Below are positions 10,201 to 21,914 of a stretch of DNA of 64,000 nt, one piece after another. Origin of the DNA: Oscheius onirici (lineage: Eukaryota; Nematoda; Chromadorea; Rhabditida; Rhabditidae). The stretch spans positions 10,726,001-10,790,000 of the forward strand of contig OW051473.1 of NCBI GenBank assembly GCA_932521025.1. The letters are read 5' to 3'. Every line of letters begins with the position of its first letter. The first letter of the stretch is position 1. Below the pieces are notes generated by a model. It saw only the letters and a list, made by a program, of their open reading frames with translations. It ran no database searches and was not told where the DNA came from. Position numbers and translations under genes: made by a program.

Positions 10201-13085
10201 TTTGTCAAAAATCGATTTCAGTCATTCAGTCGTTTGTTCATTAAACGAGTTTAGGGCTATGACAACTGTTTTACAGCAAAATATTGGTTATTTTTGCACC
10301 AAAACAAAGTTCGTTTTCAGATGTCAAGGCCGCCCAGCCGCGTGCCAGCTCTACGACATCCCGTTCCACAAGTTCCATACTCGCACATGCCGCCACGACC
10401 ATATCAAAACACGGTCCTGCCGACCATGTCTGTTCAGCCAATGACTGGGAGGTGGGATATTTAGCATATTTTCCTGTTATTTTTGCTATTTTTTAGCAGC
10501 TACGAGCAATTGGTCGACTTTGCGGAGCAGCAGAGACGAATGATTGAGGCTAACCGTCGGGAAGAGGAACGAATCCAGCAGCACAGAGCTGAATCGGGAA
10601 GGAATATACATCATGCAGTTACTGCTGTCAAAAGAGACGTAGCGGATGAGGAGAGCGAGCTCAGGAGGTAAGAATATACTATCTATACATTTATTTCTCG
10701 GCAACTGTCCAAATTCGCAAGTTATTCTTATAGCAATCTATTTTTATCCTTAAAGTTTAAGGATACATTTTGATATATTTCGTACAGATTAAAGCTAGAA
10801 GTCTGGACAATTTAAGCATAAAACTTACGAAAACAGTTGAAGCTGAAGAAACGCTGTTTCCTGTAGTTCCAGGAGAGCGTTAGTGGCTGTTATACTTTAC
10901 TCGAAAAAGTAAAGAAATTCGCCATTTGAAAAAGTTTGATTTTGACATCAAGGGATATCTTTTCAGACTGAATGAACTCGAGCGAGAAACTATCGACTTG
11001 AAGAGCAAGAACGCCAAGAAAGAAGAAGAACTCAAGACCCTGACTGGAAATCTGCAAGAGCACCGCATGGAGCTTCGACTAGCAGCTAGTCGTGTAGAGA
11101 GTCTCCGGAAACAGATGGACGACATGAGGAAGCGGAGACAGGCTGCAAACGCCGCTGCTCTAGTGGAACATAGGAGGATGCAACAGGAATCTGCCACTGT
11201 GGTTTGTACTTTCATTTTCTCTGATATTCCTTTTTAAGGTTCTTAACCGTTCTCAGGATCGCGTTGTGATTAGTGAGGATGTTCGTCCTCGTGCCTCTGT
11301 CGAGCCGTTCAATGTCGTCGTAACGAAAGTGGACCTAGACGTGCCACCAGCCAAAAGATCCACTCCGAACAGTTACGAAGAACCATCTCCTCCACCTAGT
11401 GAACCAAGAGGCATTGCTCCAATGACAGTACCCTTCAATCCCGCAACTAGACAGGATGTCAGTCCTTCACCTCCTAAAGATCCCCATCCTACACCTTCTG
11501 GAGATAAACTTAAAGCAACTGAGGAAGTAATTTCTCGGCCTACCTCATTCGGCGACTCTCTGGATGAAGCCCGTCTTAGATCAGGAAGAACGGACGCAGT
11601 TTCCCTACGATCTGACTCTCTTAAGGCTACGAAGAGAAGGTAAGAATGTTCAAGAATTTTGTTTTAAAATATGCAAAGTTGGCCAGCGTAGATACAGAAA
11701 AACAGCGATAAAATAGAACTTGGCAATTTTTGTGAAGCGTGTTCTGGCCTGACTGATTGTTAGGTCTGACCTAATTTTGGATCAGCGACGAGATCAGTTG
11801 AATTGGTGACTTAATTAAGAGTCACGCGACTAAACACAGATACCGTATAACTTCGAAAAAAATTATGTTCCAGATCCTGGGCAGCTTCCGACGGTACCAC
11901 AATGTCCGAAGCTGACACTATTATCCGAGTCCTTCTCGAGGAACAAAAACGAGGAAAATCTCACTATCTCCCTGAAATTGACGTTCTTATGGAAGAATCA
12001 GTCATGCCTCCTGCTTCGGCTCAAGACCATTCCCCAATTCCGGCACCCTCGACTCCGGAAGAGTCGTCATCCGTCACGACCGACGATGAACCAACCTGTG
12101 ATATGGAAATTGGCACGAGACAAGTAAAAGGAATTTTGAAACGACCTGGAATTAGCAAAGGAAGAGGAAGGATAGAGTTTGATCCGCTAGCTCTACTGCT
12201 GGACGCTGCTCTTGAAGGAGAGCTTGATTTGGTTCGAAGCAGTGCAATGAAGGTAACTTTATTGAAAATCTGGTTCAAAAATTTGCTTTAAGTTGAAAGA
12301 CGTTTCCGTCGCCAACGATGAAGGAATCACGGCTCTTCACAATGCCATCTGCGCCGGTCACTACGAAATTGTCAAATTTCTCATAGAAGCCAATGCTGAT
12401 GTCAATGCTCAGGATAGCGATGGCTGGACGCCTCTTCACTGTGCCGCCTCCTGTAACAATTTACCGATGGTCAGACAACTGGTTGAAGGAGGAGCATGTG
12501 TCTTGGCCTCTACTCTCTCCGACATGGAAACACCTGTTGAAAAGTGCGAAGAGGAGGAAGAGGTAATTTCAATTCAGTCGTTTGTTCATTAAACGAGTTT
12601 AGGGCTATGACAACTGTCTCCACTACCTGGCCGCTGCTCACAACGGAACAGGAACTTTGAACGATGGCAGGGTCTATGCGGCTTATGACTTTACAGGAGA
12701 GCACGACGACGAGCTTTCGTTCATTGCTGGAGAGGAGCTTCGTGTGGTGAGAAAGGACGATGTCGAGAAGGTGGGTATTTTTCAAGCCACAACGACGCTG
12801 CCGTCTAACTGTCAAAGCTGTGCCTGTCCAAAAGTTGGCCACAACGACGCGGATGTATAACTGTCTAATCGTAACATAAAATTCTCATTTCAGAACTGGT
12901 GGACATGCGAGAAGAACACGAAAGAAAGCAAAGAAGTCGGTCTGGCTCCCCGTACTTACCTTTCTCTCTACCCGGCCATTTGCCATAGGAAAAAGTAAGA
13001 ACCCATTTTCATATTTTTTAACTCAATCAACTTCAGATTGAACTTCATCATGTTCAACATCCCGATCGAAGCTGATAGCAAATAG
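7233..13085 (+). CDS. ape-1: ASPP / APE-1-like protein (coiled coil, ankyrin, SH3)
   Basis: ASPP proteins bind p53 family members and PP1 through C-terminal ankyrin repeats and an SH3 domain; C. elegans APE-1 inhibits CEP-1. Exons joined by phase: 7233-7280, 7562-7639, 10321-10451, 10500-10667, 10967-11201, 11257-11639, 11874-12252, 12293-12562, 12603-12770, 12894-12994, 13037-13085, giving about 670 residues. A Pro-rich start is followed by a Glu/Arg coiled coil (10500-11201), a Ser/Pro linker, the family motif [17 protein letters not shown], ankyrin repeats ([32 protein letters not shown]) and an SH3 domain ([15 protein letters not shown] ... NWWTCE). No N-terminal ubiquitin-like fold is seen. 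The acceptor before exon 4 is a tagcag pair, so one Ser may be included or skipped. The two 5' exons are the weakest part of the model. Confidence 0.9.
7640..10320. other. Large ASPP intron
   Basis: No coding exon recognised. The stretch holds an AG microsatellite at about 7876-7892, a short GC-rich palindrome at about 10098-10126 (cgaccgac...gtcggtcg), and at 10224-10269 a 46-bp copy of the later intron/exon junction of the same gene. Confidence 0.4.
10224..10269 (+). repeat. 46-bp direct copy of ASPP intron/exon junction
   Basis: Identical over 46 bp to 12572-12617. The source copy contains the end of an intron, its TTTAG acceptor and the first 15 bases of the exon encoding GYDNC. The copy lies in the upstream intron, about 50 bp before the exon at 10321. 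Confidence 0.85.
12786..12872. repeat. Two GCCACAACGACG elements in ASPP intron
   Basis: Copies at 12786-12824 (gccacaacgacgctgccgtct...gctgtgcc) and 12838-12872 (gccacaacgacgcggatgtat...) fill most of the 123-bp intron between the two SH3 exons. Confidence 0.75.
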
Positions 13086-15475
13086 ACGTCTTTCCTCCCT
13101 ATATTCATTACTCCATTTCCCACGGGTTGCTATACATCTCCATTTTCTACTTACACTGTGCCTTAACTCCACTCAAAAACTGATGAATTTACCGTCCTCA
13201 ATGCTCACGTTATGTTATTTTTTTGCTTTTACATATCCTGTCACCCCGTCTCATAATTTAATCCGCGCTAGGAGGGAGATAATGGGCTCGTGTGTAGCGC
13301 ATCTTTCCCTCTTGGGTTTTCTTTCTCACCCCGAATAGTTTTGTTAGATCTTTAAAGAGAAATCATCGTGTCATAAAACATCTGTTGCATGTCTTTCCAG
13401 GCGAAAAGAGACGGAGAGTCTGGAGGACTGCCCTGAGCCCATATATTGGCGCCTAAATGAATGGCGCAAGGCGTTAACTTTATCAGGGCCGAGATTTGAT
13501 TTGATGCCTGGCTGCACCCTTTCATTAGTGGGGAGAATGTACTGATGGCGCAAAGATATAGAGCCTTGAGGGCAACAGGGCGGGATATTGTGAGAGAAAC
13601 TCTCTCAAACATATCTGCCTCGGGAGTGGATAAAACGATGTAAAGAAGATGAGAGGCAGTGGTAGCGGCAGAGAGAGGGCAGGTGAGAGATGCGCCTGCA
13701 TAAGCTAATCCGTGTATATCTTCACAGACGGCTCTTCCATTAGATTTGTTGCTTTTCTTTCTCGGGGACAAATACTTTTGACATGTTTGCTGGGATCAGT
13801 GACGGCGTCAATTAGAAGAGGAGCCAAAAAGATTCAGTTTTTTAATCCTCTATTAAATGTTTCTGTACATTGTCAAGACTTTGTCTGTCGCGTTTGAAAC
13901 CGACAGTTTGTGTACTACGCAGACAGATTTTTTTGCTCAGAAACGGTAAAGAATAGTAGAAGAGAAGATGGGTAGAAATATCCTGCTTTCAAGATTCTCT
14001 CGGCCCTTTGTCTAGCCACATCATTAAAGTCCCCTATTTATAATCATTTTGCCCAGGATTTCTCTTCTTTATCTTCACTTTAATACAAAAGCAAGCTGTT
14101 TCTAATTCATTTTAGAGTACAATGCTAAAGTTTTTGTTTTTACAGTTTTGAGGGAAAATGCTAACACTCGAAGGCTTGATACTAGTTTGTAAGCGTGACA
14201 GTCGATTCTTGTCTGATATCTAATGCCCAGCTATACCTGTTTAAGTTTACTTTAATCTCATTCGAAGGTTTTCGTTCGTGCATCCAAGAACCCTTCTTGA
14301 CATTGCTGGCAATGTACTGTACCGTAGCTGTAAAGCAGGCAGTATTAGTACTTTTCACCGCTTGGCCAGTTTTTTTATTTGGAGAACTCTCACGCATGGG
14401 TCTACCTTGATTGACACTGAGCTCGAGCGCCCTTCCCGACACGGTAATCCCCTGCCTTGGCAACAGGCAGTCTCTGCTCCTCCACTTTTCAAGCAAGGCT
14501 TGACGCTCTTACTTGCGCCTAACTGTAGAAGCTCTTGATTCTCGGCTCTCTCTCTGAGTATGTTAGCCAGAGCTGTCACTGATTTCTATTGTCTGCGGGT
14601 GTCAAGAAGGAAATTGGCCGGGGAACATTGCGCGCTGTTTACGCACCCCTTTTAAGCAATCTGGCCTCTTGCCATTCGTCTCCTGCTTTATGAGCTGAAA
14701 CTAGTGCACCGGGACGGTGGCATGGCCACACCTGCGTAGAAATTAAATGTGGTCCTCACTCTTTCCCATTAGGTCTGATTGAGGCGTTCTGGCCTGATTC
14801 AGTCACTTAATTTTGCGAGGGCTACAGGCTCAGTTGTCTTTTTACCCTCTCTGACCACCGCTTGACTAATAGGCGGCAGTTGTTCACCACGGGCTGATTT
14901 ATGTTAACCTACACAGACTGATGACTTTTAGCTCACTCAACAGGAGCTCCCTATCTGGTGCGATCTGTCGCTGCGCCAGTAATTTCCGTTGTCAGTTGCT
15001 ATTAGCTGGCTACCCACACTCTTCGAGAGAGAGGCACGCCCACAGTCACTTCCATGTCCACCTCGTGACCTCTACATCTTCTCAAAGCCATTACTTTGAT
15101 CTTCTCACCCAAAATGGGTGCCGCGCCAAAAAACGCCTCTCCATCAGCAAATGGAGAGTGATTTCTGGGTGCTGCGGAATGTATTACGAGAATGGAAAAA
15201 ATATAGTATTTTTTAAGGAACCAAAAAAGTTTGTTAGCTTCTCCGAGTGATGAATGACCCCGTGCGGCTTTCAACGCCCATCTCAGCAGTACATTTGTGA
15301 TCATGCGCGCATCTCCCCCACAGAAGGGAAATTATCACATATCCTCTCGATTGGAGACGGTTCGTTTCCCCCTCCACTCTGTCCTACTGTGTAACACGAT
15401 AGCCTTACTTGATTATTCTGCAAGAACAAGCTTTCGTTCTCGCTTCTAGACCAATTTTTCCCCATACTTTCAGAT
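13086..15475. other. Intergenic, ASPP to ODR-2-like gene
   Basis: No supported gene. The first 250 bp are probably ASPP 3' untranslated sequence. A 420-bp open frame on the minus strand (13352-13771) has no family match that I recognise and no matching splice context, so it is left unannotated. Confidence 0.4.
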
Positions 15476-18400
15476 ATGATCTTCCTAGCCGGAGTTCTTT
15501 TCATAGTTGTGATTGAATCTGCCGGTAGCACTGCCGGCTGGAAAGACCAACATCCTCAGCAGCGCTGGAGAAGTCAAGGTAAAACTTTAATGCCTAGAGA
15601 CTATTCTTGACCAATCTTAGCCAATTATGCAAATTACACTGCTTTAACTACTTGTAAGCATGCAACACAATCTAACAAAGTCTTGGTCTTTTTCTGGGGA
15701 TTGGAATATTTTTTAGCATTTTGCCACTTGTTGTTTTCAAAGTCCCTGGGTCACTTCGTTAAAAATCCTTTTACGAGGAAGCCAAGACCCCCAAGCAAAC
15801 TCTCGACACCTAATAGTATAATTGCCGCATAAATAAGGCAGCAGTCACCGTGCGGCTTCAAGCCTGTCCATCAAGAAACTGCCCCTCTAATCGGCTACCG
15901 TATCTGAATAATTCCCATACTATACAGAGTCTGAGGATGACCTCAGGGGGTCAGCTAATTCTAGTCATTTGCATCAGTTAATCTGGGCTTTGCGCAACTT
16001 GTGGTTTTAAGAAGGGTCGTTCTTCTTGGAAGATCTGATAGTGAGAAGATAATGCGGTTAGCAGGGCTAGACATGTTGATCTCTTTAGATGGTGTTTGTC
16101 TGTTGGAGTACTTCAGGTTTAATGATTATCGGGAGAAGATGTGCAAGAACTAAAGTTTGTCTTGGCAACGTCTACAATTCAAGTGGGTCTACACCTTAAA
16201 TAACAGTATTAATTAAATAAGTAAGATTGCAACCTTATAAGTTCTCAATCGAACCAAAAAAATGTAGAGAAAAATAGCTGTCCGAACCTTATAAGCAGTC
16301 TACATACAATTTAAGTAGTTCTGCACATTAAGTTCTTAAGCTACAAAGCTTAGGATTTTAAATTTAACCAAAAATTGTAAAGATTTTATTTAAAAATTGT
16401 AAAGTCTGTTTGGTACAATCTACAATTGAAGTAGGTCTACAGCTAGTCTACAGCTTAATTAAGCTTAGCCCGTCTTAAGTTTTTAATTGAACAAAAAATG
16501 CAGAGAAGAATATCTGGCCGAGCCTTTTTGCATGACTTGGTGTTAAGGCAGCTTATCGTATCAAGTGAGTCCTTCCTGTCCGTCTCTCTGTCCGAGTAGC
16601 ACTCTTCTCCAGGGCCGCGTCACTCAGGCATGGCGGTGCCTGATTCGTTTTATTCGCTCGCAAGCGCTCTAAACAGCGTTACGTGCCCCGCCCCCCTCTG
16701 GCCGCACCTGCCTCGTGGCGGCGCCGGCGATGCGCAGCCGACTCCAATGACGGCTCCCCTACCTGTATCTGATCAGCAGAAACAGAGGAGAAGACAGCCG
16801 GTCCAAATGACTTCACAGTTTACGAAACTCTTCTCCTTTATTCTCGCTAATGTGCACGATCCGGCTACTTTTGAAGATTCAGGTTAGGTCACTTTTTGCC
16901 AAGAGTACACCCTTAAGATTCTACCTCAAACTGGGAAGAATATCTCACTCTTTAATTTTTCTCTCTTAAAGCCATGTCCTCAGACATTTTTGAGCAAAGT
17001 TTCTTCAAATTTCCCCTCTTTTTTGCCGAAGAGCACTTCTGTCGAGTAGCCTTAAATTTCTCGCTTGATTCCATGTTTTCCAATTTATGCTGCTCCTAAC
17101 ATCTAGGCAATTAATTAACAAGATGCTCGAGGCGTTAAGCCGTCAAGTGTGACAGTACTTTTTTACCCGCGAGTGAACTTTTAGCATAACATTCGAATAA
17201 TCGTGTCAATCTGGGCGAGATGGTTGTCGCTTTAAGCGGACCAGAAGGTCTTTTCCTGGTCCCAGGGGTGCACTAAGGACCCTCGTCGCCCCACACCTCT
17301 AAACTCGTGTCTTCTTTCCTTTGCCGGGGGCCCATTTGGCAGTTCGTTTTGGGCCGGGGATAATAGGTGTGTTGGCGGCCCTCCACATGCGAAATAGGGC
17401 AGAGCAGATGCACTAACGAGGTTTCGCACCGGCTGACGAGTTTTCGGATGAGCAGACGACGGGGTCCGTCGGGAGCACCTTTTCTCATAAACCGTCTTGA
17501 TATTCTTCTAGATTGGGAGCCCTCTCTCCCTTTCCGACAATGGGCCTCATCAAATTGTGCCACGGACCCATGTACATATTTCCTTTATCGTCCGCTTCAA
17601 AAAGAGCTGAAAAGACGAGGGAACGGGTACACACAGGAAGTCGGAACTTAAATACACACACCTGGCCTTAAGGCTAACTGCTACTTTCTACTTAATTGCC
17701 GTTTCGAACATTCTTTCCGCCTGACGTCTTCTCATTGCACAAAGTAATTTTGGTATTCATGAATAACAGATTTAGCATTTCATCGCGATTATTCGGGGCT
17801 CCTGAAAAAGTTGCTTTAAAATATCTAGTGTCAAAGGTCGCAGCTCCAGATGCCTCTGGCTGTAAACTGCTAAATCTTTTGGGGGAACAAGTCCTGTCAG
17901 GCGATCAAAGCGCTCCGCATGTTATCGCAACTAATGGCTCTACCGACACAGAAGCTGTTACACACTTTTCCTCGCGACACCTTAGACAAGATAAAATAGA
18001 GTCGGAGGGCAATTTTTTGCTTCATGGGGGCAGCCGGAGCAGGTGCTCTTTAATTTATCTCTCCCGTGTGCCGAGATTAATTAGACGGTTGGGGAGAGGT
18101 TCAAAAAACTCGAGGGTGCTGTTAAACGCAGATATGATTACTTTGCAAAAGCCACAACGACGCCGCTGGTTTTTCACATGCGGTCTCACTTGCTGAAAAT
18201 AGATGATTAAGACTGGGGAAAGATATTAAAGGCAAATAATTCCGGGATGCAGATGTGCTATTTCCTCTTCCAATGGCGTGCAAATTGCGGAATTGGCCTC
18301 CAGATTCAGCTGATCGAGCTTTTCTACCGGAAGTAAAAGTGCAGCAGCAGCCAAGGTACCCTAAATTTCTTGCCTGCAGCCAAATGAAGCACAGGGTATG

Positions 18401-20666
18401 AGGCCGTCGTCTGGGCCAATATAGTGTTTTTGATGGCTCTCTGTAATGCAGAGTGAAGAAATGGCGGAATTAGCGCGTTTGAAGGCGTCAGTCATCGAAA
18501 TGGAGGCCTCGGAGGGCTGAATCCAATCCGGACCGACTTGTCACTCATACCCTCTCGACGGACATTGTCTGCTATGGCAGCAGACGTCCTCCAGCTCTTC
18601 TCCTATCTTCTAGCCAACGTGTCAGACTTTTCTACAGGTTGTACTCTCACTTTCAATCGTTTTGGCAACTCTTTTGCTCCAATTTGACCCTAACTATGCG
18701 TTTGACTTCCACTTGAGAGGTACATCGGATTGTCGCTTGAGCGGGCGTTAATGCGGCGCTTCTCGTTGTCTTTTAATTGGATCGTTGCCCTAATCTGGTC
18801 CGACGGGCTCCCAAAGTAGTCGTCGACGCCATATGGGTCCGGCCAAAATACCGGGGGAACGCCGCCACGTTCAGTATGCGTAATGATTCTTCGCAGGTCG
18901 CGATTTATGCGCTTCCGAATCTTTTTAAAGAGGCCAAAGGGCAAGGACTCTCCAAAATGAAGGGCCATAGGGGCATGGAAAGACTCTATTTACACAAATT
19001 TCGGGGATTGAGAGCTTCAACATAGCCACAACCTAAACGGTTAGACAGCGGCGTCGTTATGGCAACACGTCTTTTATGATGTTTATATATCCTAGCTAAT
19101 ATATTCTCGATTAATCAAGCTCGTCTTTTTGTATTCCCAAAACGCGCTTGGGGCGACCAGCCGTTCCCCTCATCACTCAAATGATGTCTTCCACTCGCTG
19201 GCCCGAAGACTCCGGATAAATCTCTTCAATTTTCGGCTGCCTAAGCAGTCGTCTATACTAAAAATGGCTAGGGATAAATGAAGTTCATTCATCATGCATT
19301 TAAATTAGCATCCTCCTGTGTTGAAGAATGCGCAGCTGGGAGTGATTCGCCTCTATGCGCGGCAGCTTGATTGACACTCGTAGTTGGGCGGAAAACAATC
19401 GCGGAAAAAGTCCGAAACAATGGCACATTCCCTAGGTTCAGCAGTTTTGTCTGCAGCAGGAAAATCAAAAACACTTGACAACTTCCTCAAACTTCCTCAA
19501 ACTACAGTATTTTGATATACGGCGGAAAAGTCAAATTGGTTCTTAAACGGTTCTGACGCCAAGTTTTTCAGCACTACGACTGCCATGCTACAGCTGCATG
19601 AGCCCGTATTTGGAGGACAACTTTGACTACATCTCTCATCTTTACAGGAAACCAATATCTTTTGATAATCATTGTGATCGAAACAGGTTAGTTTTCACGA
19701 GAGAATAGATGGGAAAATTTTTCTAGGTTTTGGTCCTTTAGGTAGAGGAGATTTAATGAGATCTAAATTTTAATTCCTGACACAGACGGAGATCACTTTC
19801 TGCTCCTCTTCTTGGATTAGTATGTTGCTTCTAGTCGCTTTTTTGATACAGGCCGGACAACCACAATATACATCTTAGGCCCTTCAAACTTTTTCAGAAG
19901 ATATTCATAACACTCCATTAAGGGTAGCTGTAAAACAACTGAGGTTTCTCTGTCCAAAATTAAGCCTGCTAAGATATTTTTTCAATGGAGGATTCAGAGC
20001 GGTAGTGTGTGATTCTCACCAACTTCAGCCTATATCTTGGTTGTTCTTTTAGAGTTTAATTTCCTGAAATAAAAATTCGACGTTCATCAAAATGAAGTGG
20101 AAATGTCGCTAGAGAACGACGTTCGGTAGTTTCTGAGGGGTTAATGCACTTTATGATCTTGCTGAGATTACCTCTAAGCAGTCAGTTATGACTAAACTAT
20201 CTCTAAGCAGCTGGTTGTTCTGTCCACAACTTTAAAAAACACAATTTTCAGCCTCGACCGAAACTTTCTGTACGTGAAAAACTGCTCGGACATGTGCATT
20301 ACGTTACGAATGAATGACGTGGTGGGAGGTATGCTCCAAGTCTTACCATAAACGTAGTCATTTCCTTTCAGGGAGGAGACGTCATGGCTACGTTCGAGGA
20401 TGTCTTTCGGACATTCACGGCTACAGTCATAGCATAATCCGGGCTTTAGGGGACCACGCCGGGTGTATTGGTAAGACTTTCGTAATTTTTGTTCTCAAAA
20501 CTTTTTAGACACAACGTCAAAAGAACTCTTCATCCCGACGGCACATCGTCGAGAATTGGAGCCTATCAGGCTGACAATTTGTGGCTGTCACGGTCCATTG
20601 TGCAACTACTCCCATAGAACAGAACTTTTCCTCTTACTGCTGATTGTCATTCATCGTCTGATCTAG
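15476..20666 (+). CDS. odr-2: ODR-2-like Ly6/uPAR GPI-anchored protein
   Basis: ODR-2 proteins are small GPI-linked Ly6-family membrane proteins needed for chemosensory behaviour in C. elegans. Common exons: 19572-19686 (PCYSCMSPYLEDNFDYISHL), 20252-20328 (YVKNCSDMCITLRM), 20372-20470 (GYVRGCLSDIHGY) and 20509-20666 (TICGCHGPLCNYS, then hydrophobic tail LFLLLLIVIHRLI and stop TAG). The Cys spacing and the closing CxCxxxxCN motif are the Ly6 fold, and the hydrophobic end is a GPI-attachment signal. The first exon given here (15476-15578) encodes signal peptide MIFLAGVLFIVVIESAGS. Two further candidate first exons (16630-16882 and 18574-18637) end in the same phase, leaving one G that is completed by CA of the common exon. 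C. elegans odr-2 is also known to use alternative 5' exons, which agrees. Confidence 0.85.
16165..16535. repeat. Degenerate tandem repeat, ~120 bp unit
   Basis: Three diverged units start with tctacaatt(c/g)aagt(g/a)ggtctaca-like sequence (about 16170, 16298 and 16428). The first and last end in similar gaac(c)aaaaaaatg(t/c)agagaa and (gt)ccga(a/g)cctt runs. The repeat lies in the intron between the first two alternative first exons of the ODR-2-like gene. Confidence 0.6.
16630..16882 (+). CDS. Candidate alternative first exon B of ODR-2-like gene
   Basis: An ATG-started open segment of 84 codons plus one base ends in gattcag|gttagg. The internal part reads FTKLFSFILANVHDPATFED, which resembles exon C (VLQLFSYLLANVSDFST). 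Phase 1 at the donor fits the common exon at 19572. If the first ATG is used the product has a Pro-rich N-terminus; a later ATG at 16807 (MTSQFTKLFSFILANV) would give a shorter signal-like leader. Confidence 0.5.
18148..18190 (+). repeat. GCCACAACGACG element, truncated
   Basis: gccacaacgacgccgctggttttt with a decayed right end, upstream of alternative first exon C. A further inverted copy lies at 19024-19062 (gccacaacctaaacggttagacagcggcgtcgttatggc). Confidence 0.55.
18574..18637 (+). CDS. Candidate alternative first exon C of ODR-2-like gene
   Basis: It encodes MAADVLQLFSYLLANVSDFS and ends at tctacag|gttgta in phase 1, the same phase as exons A and B. The shared LFS(F/Y)(I/L)LANV core with exon B suggests that the two arose by duplication of one leader exon. 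Confidence 0.5.
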
Positions 20667-21914
20667 TCGCGGGTTCCCCTCCTCCTTCACCAGGACCACA
20701 ACACGGGTTAACATTCTCTCTTTTCGATCATCTCGAATCTTTCCTTGTCCAGCTTACATATTATGAAGATTTTTTGAACTTCGTTTAAGAGAAGCCTCTC
20801 CAGGCTCCCGAGGGGAATGCCTTGACAGAACACAATTTATGGCGGGTAAAACACAATGGTCAGAGTGGCAATAATCATTGCATAAAATATTAAAATACTC
20901 GAGGGACAAATTTGGGCGAATACTGTTTTTGAGATTAGAACCTGGCCTCCGACGACTATAATATTATGACAACGTGCAACGGGGGGAGGCTGACTAGAGA
21001 AAAAGAGAGCTGCTAAACTTGATCATAGCTGATGAATTGAGAAAATGTCAGGATTGGCGGCATAAATGTTCGAGCTGAGAAAGTACGGGTTTGTCGTCGC
21101 GTTTGTATAGTACGACTGAACATCGAATGAATGCTGAGTTGTGGCTTCTAAAAGCGCCGTTGTTCCTTGTGGAGGTGGTGCGTCTCGACCGTTTGAATCT
21201 CGTCCCGAGCTGCAGCCTTCGTCGCTTTCAGACTTCACAGAGTTTCTGGAAAAGGGGATATAAAAAAATGTCAAGCTGCTTGACCGGCTGACCCAGAGCG
21301 CGACCGTACCCCCAACATGAAGTGAACAAAGGAACAAGAGCCACCCGCCGATGTCGACAAACAGCTCGTGTTAGCTGGACAACCAACTAGGGGTGAAGTG
21401 GTCAGCGAAACACACACTACGACAGGAAAGGTGTTTATCTCTTGACCTGTAGGCTGTCTTCCCTAACAGGTGACTCGAGGTGTGAGTCTGAGGCAACAGC
21501 TATGGCTCGCTGAGACTCTGCAGGAGACCAACAGTTGCTACAGTTATATGCAATTAGAGTGTCAATGAGCTCAAACGATTTGGAGTCAAAAAGTAAGATT
21601 TTATATCTAAACTTGGTAGTTTCTGTTGCCACAACGACGCCGCTGTTTAATTTGTGGCTTTTTCTTTCTAGCCACAACGACGCGCCTGTGGCTACTTTCC
21701 TCGAGCCACAACGACGCCGCTACCTAACTGTCTAGTCTGTAGTCATCCTATAAAGGTTGAGATCTAAGAAAAAGGTTCCAGGACTGAATTGAACCACAAT
21801 CGCCCAGTGGGAAGTCAACAGAGGGTCATTAACGGCAAACATGCCTGTGGATTCATTACATAATCCCGGGTCCTCAAGTGCGCTAATCGCTGCTGGGTAC
21901 ACAAACTCATAAAC
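20667..21914. other. Intergenic between convergent ODR-2-like and SIX4/5-like genes
   Basis: No assured gene. On the minus strand an open stretch at about 21732-21886 could be a further SIX4/5 exon if splicing occurs at the GTAGGT overlapping the TAG at 21915. Three copies of the short GCCACAACGACG element cluster at 21628-21740. Confidence 0.35.
21628..21744. repeat. Cluster of three GCCACAACGACG elements
   Basis: Copies are at 21628-21658 and 21671-21692, both with perfect gccaca...tgtggc ends, and at 21705-21744 (gccacaacgacgccgct...). The lengths of 31, 22 and about 40 bp suggest internal deletion variants of one short element. Confidence 0.75.

Noticed and set aside
13352-13771. 139-codon open frame on the minus strand
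   Set aside because: No recognisable motif, no acceptor/donor context, residue composition unlike the real exons nearby; likely chance.
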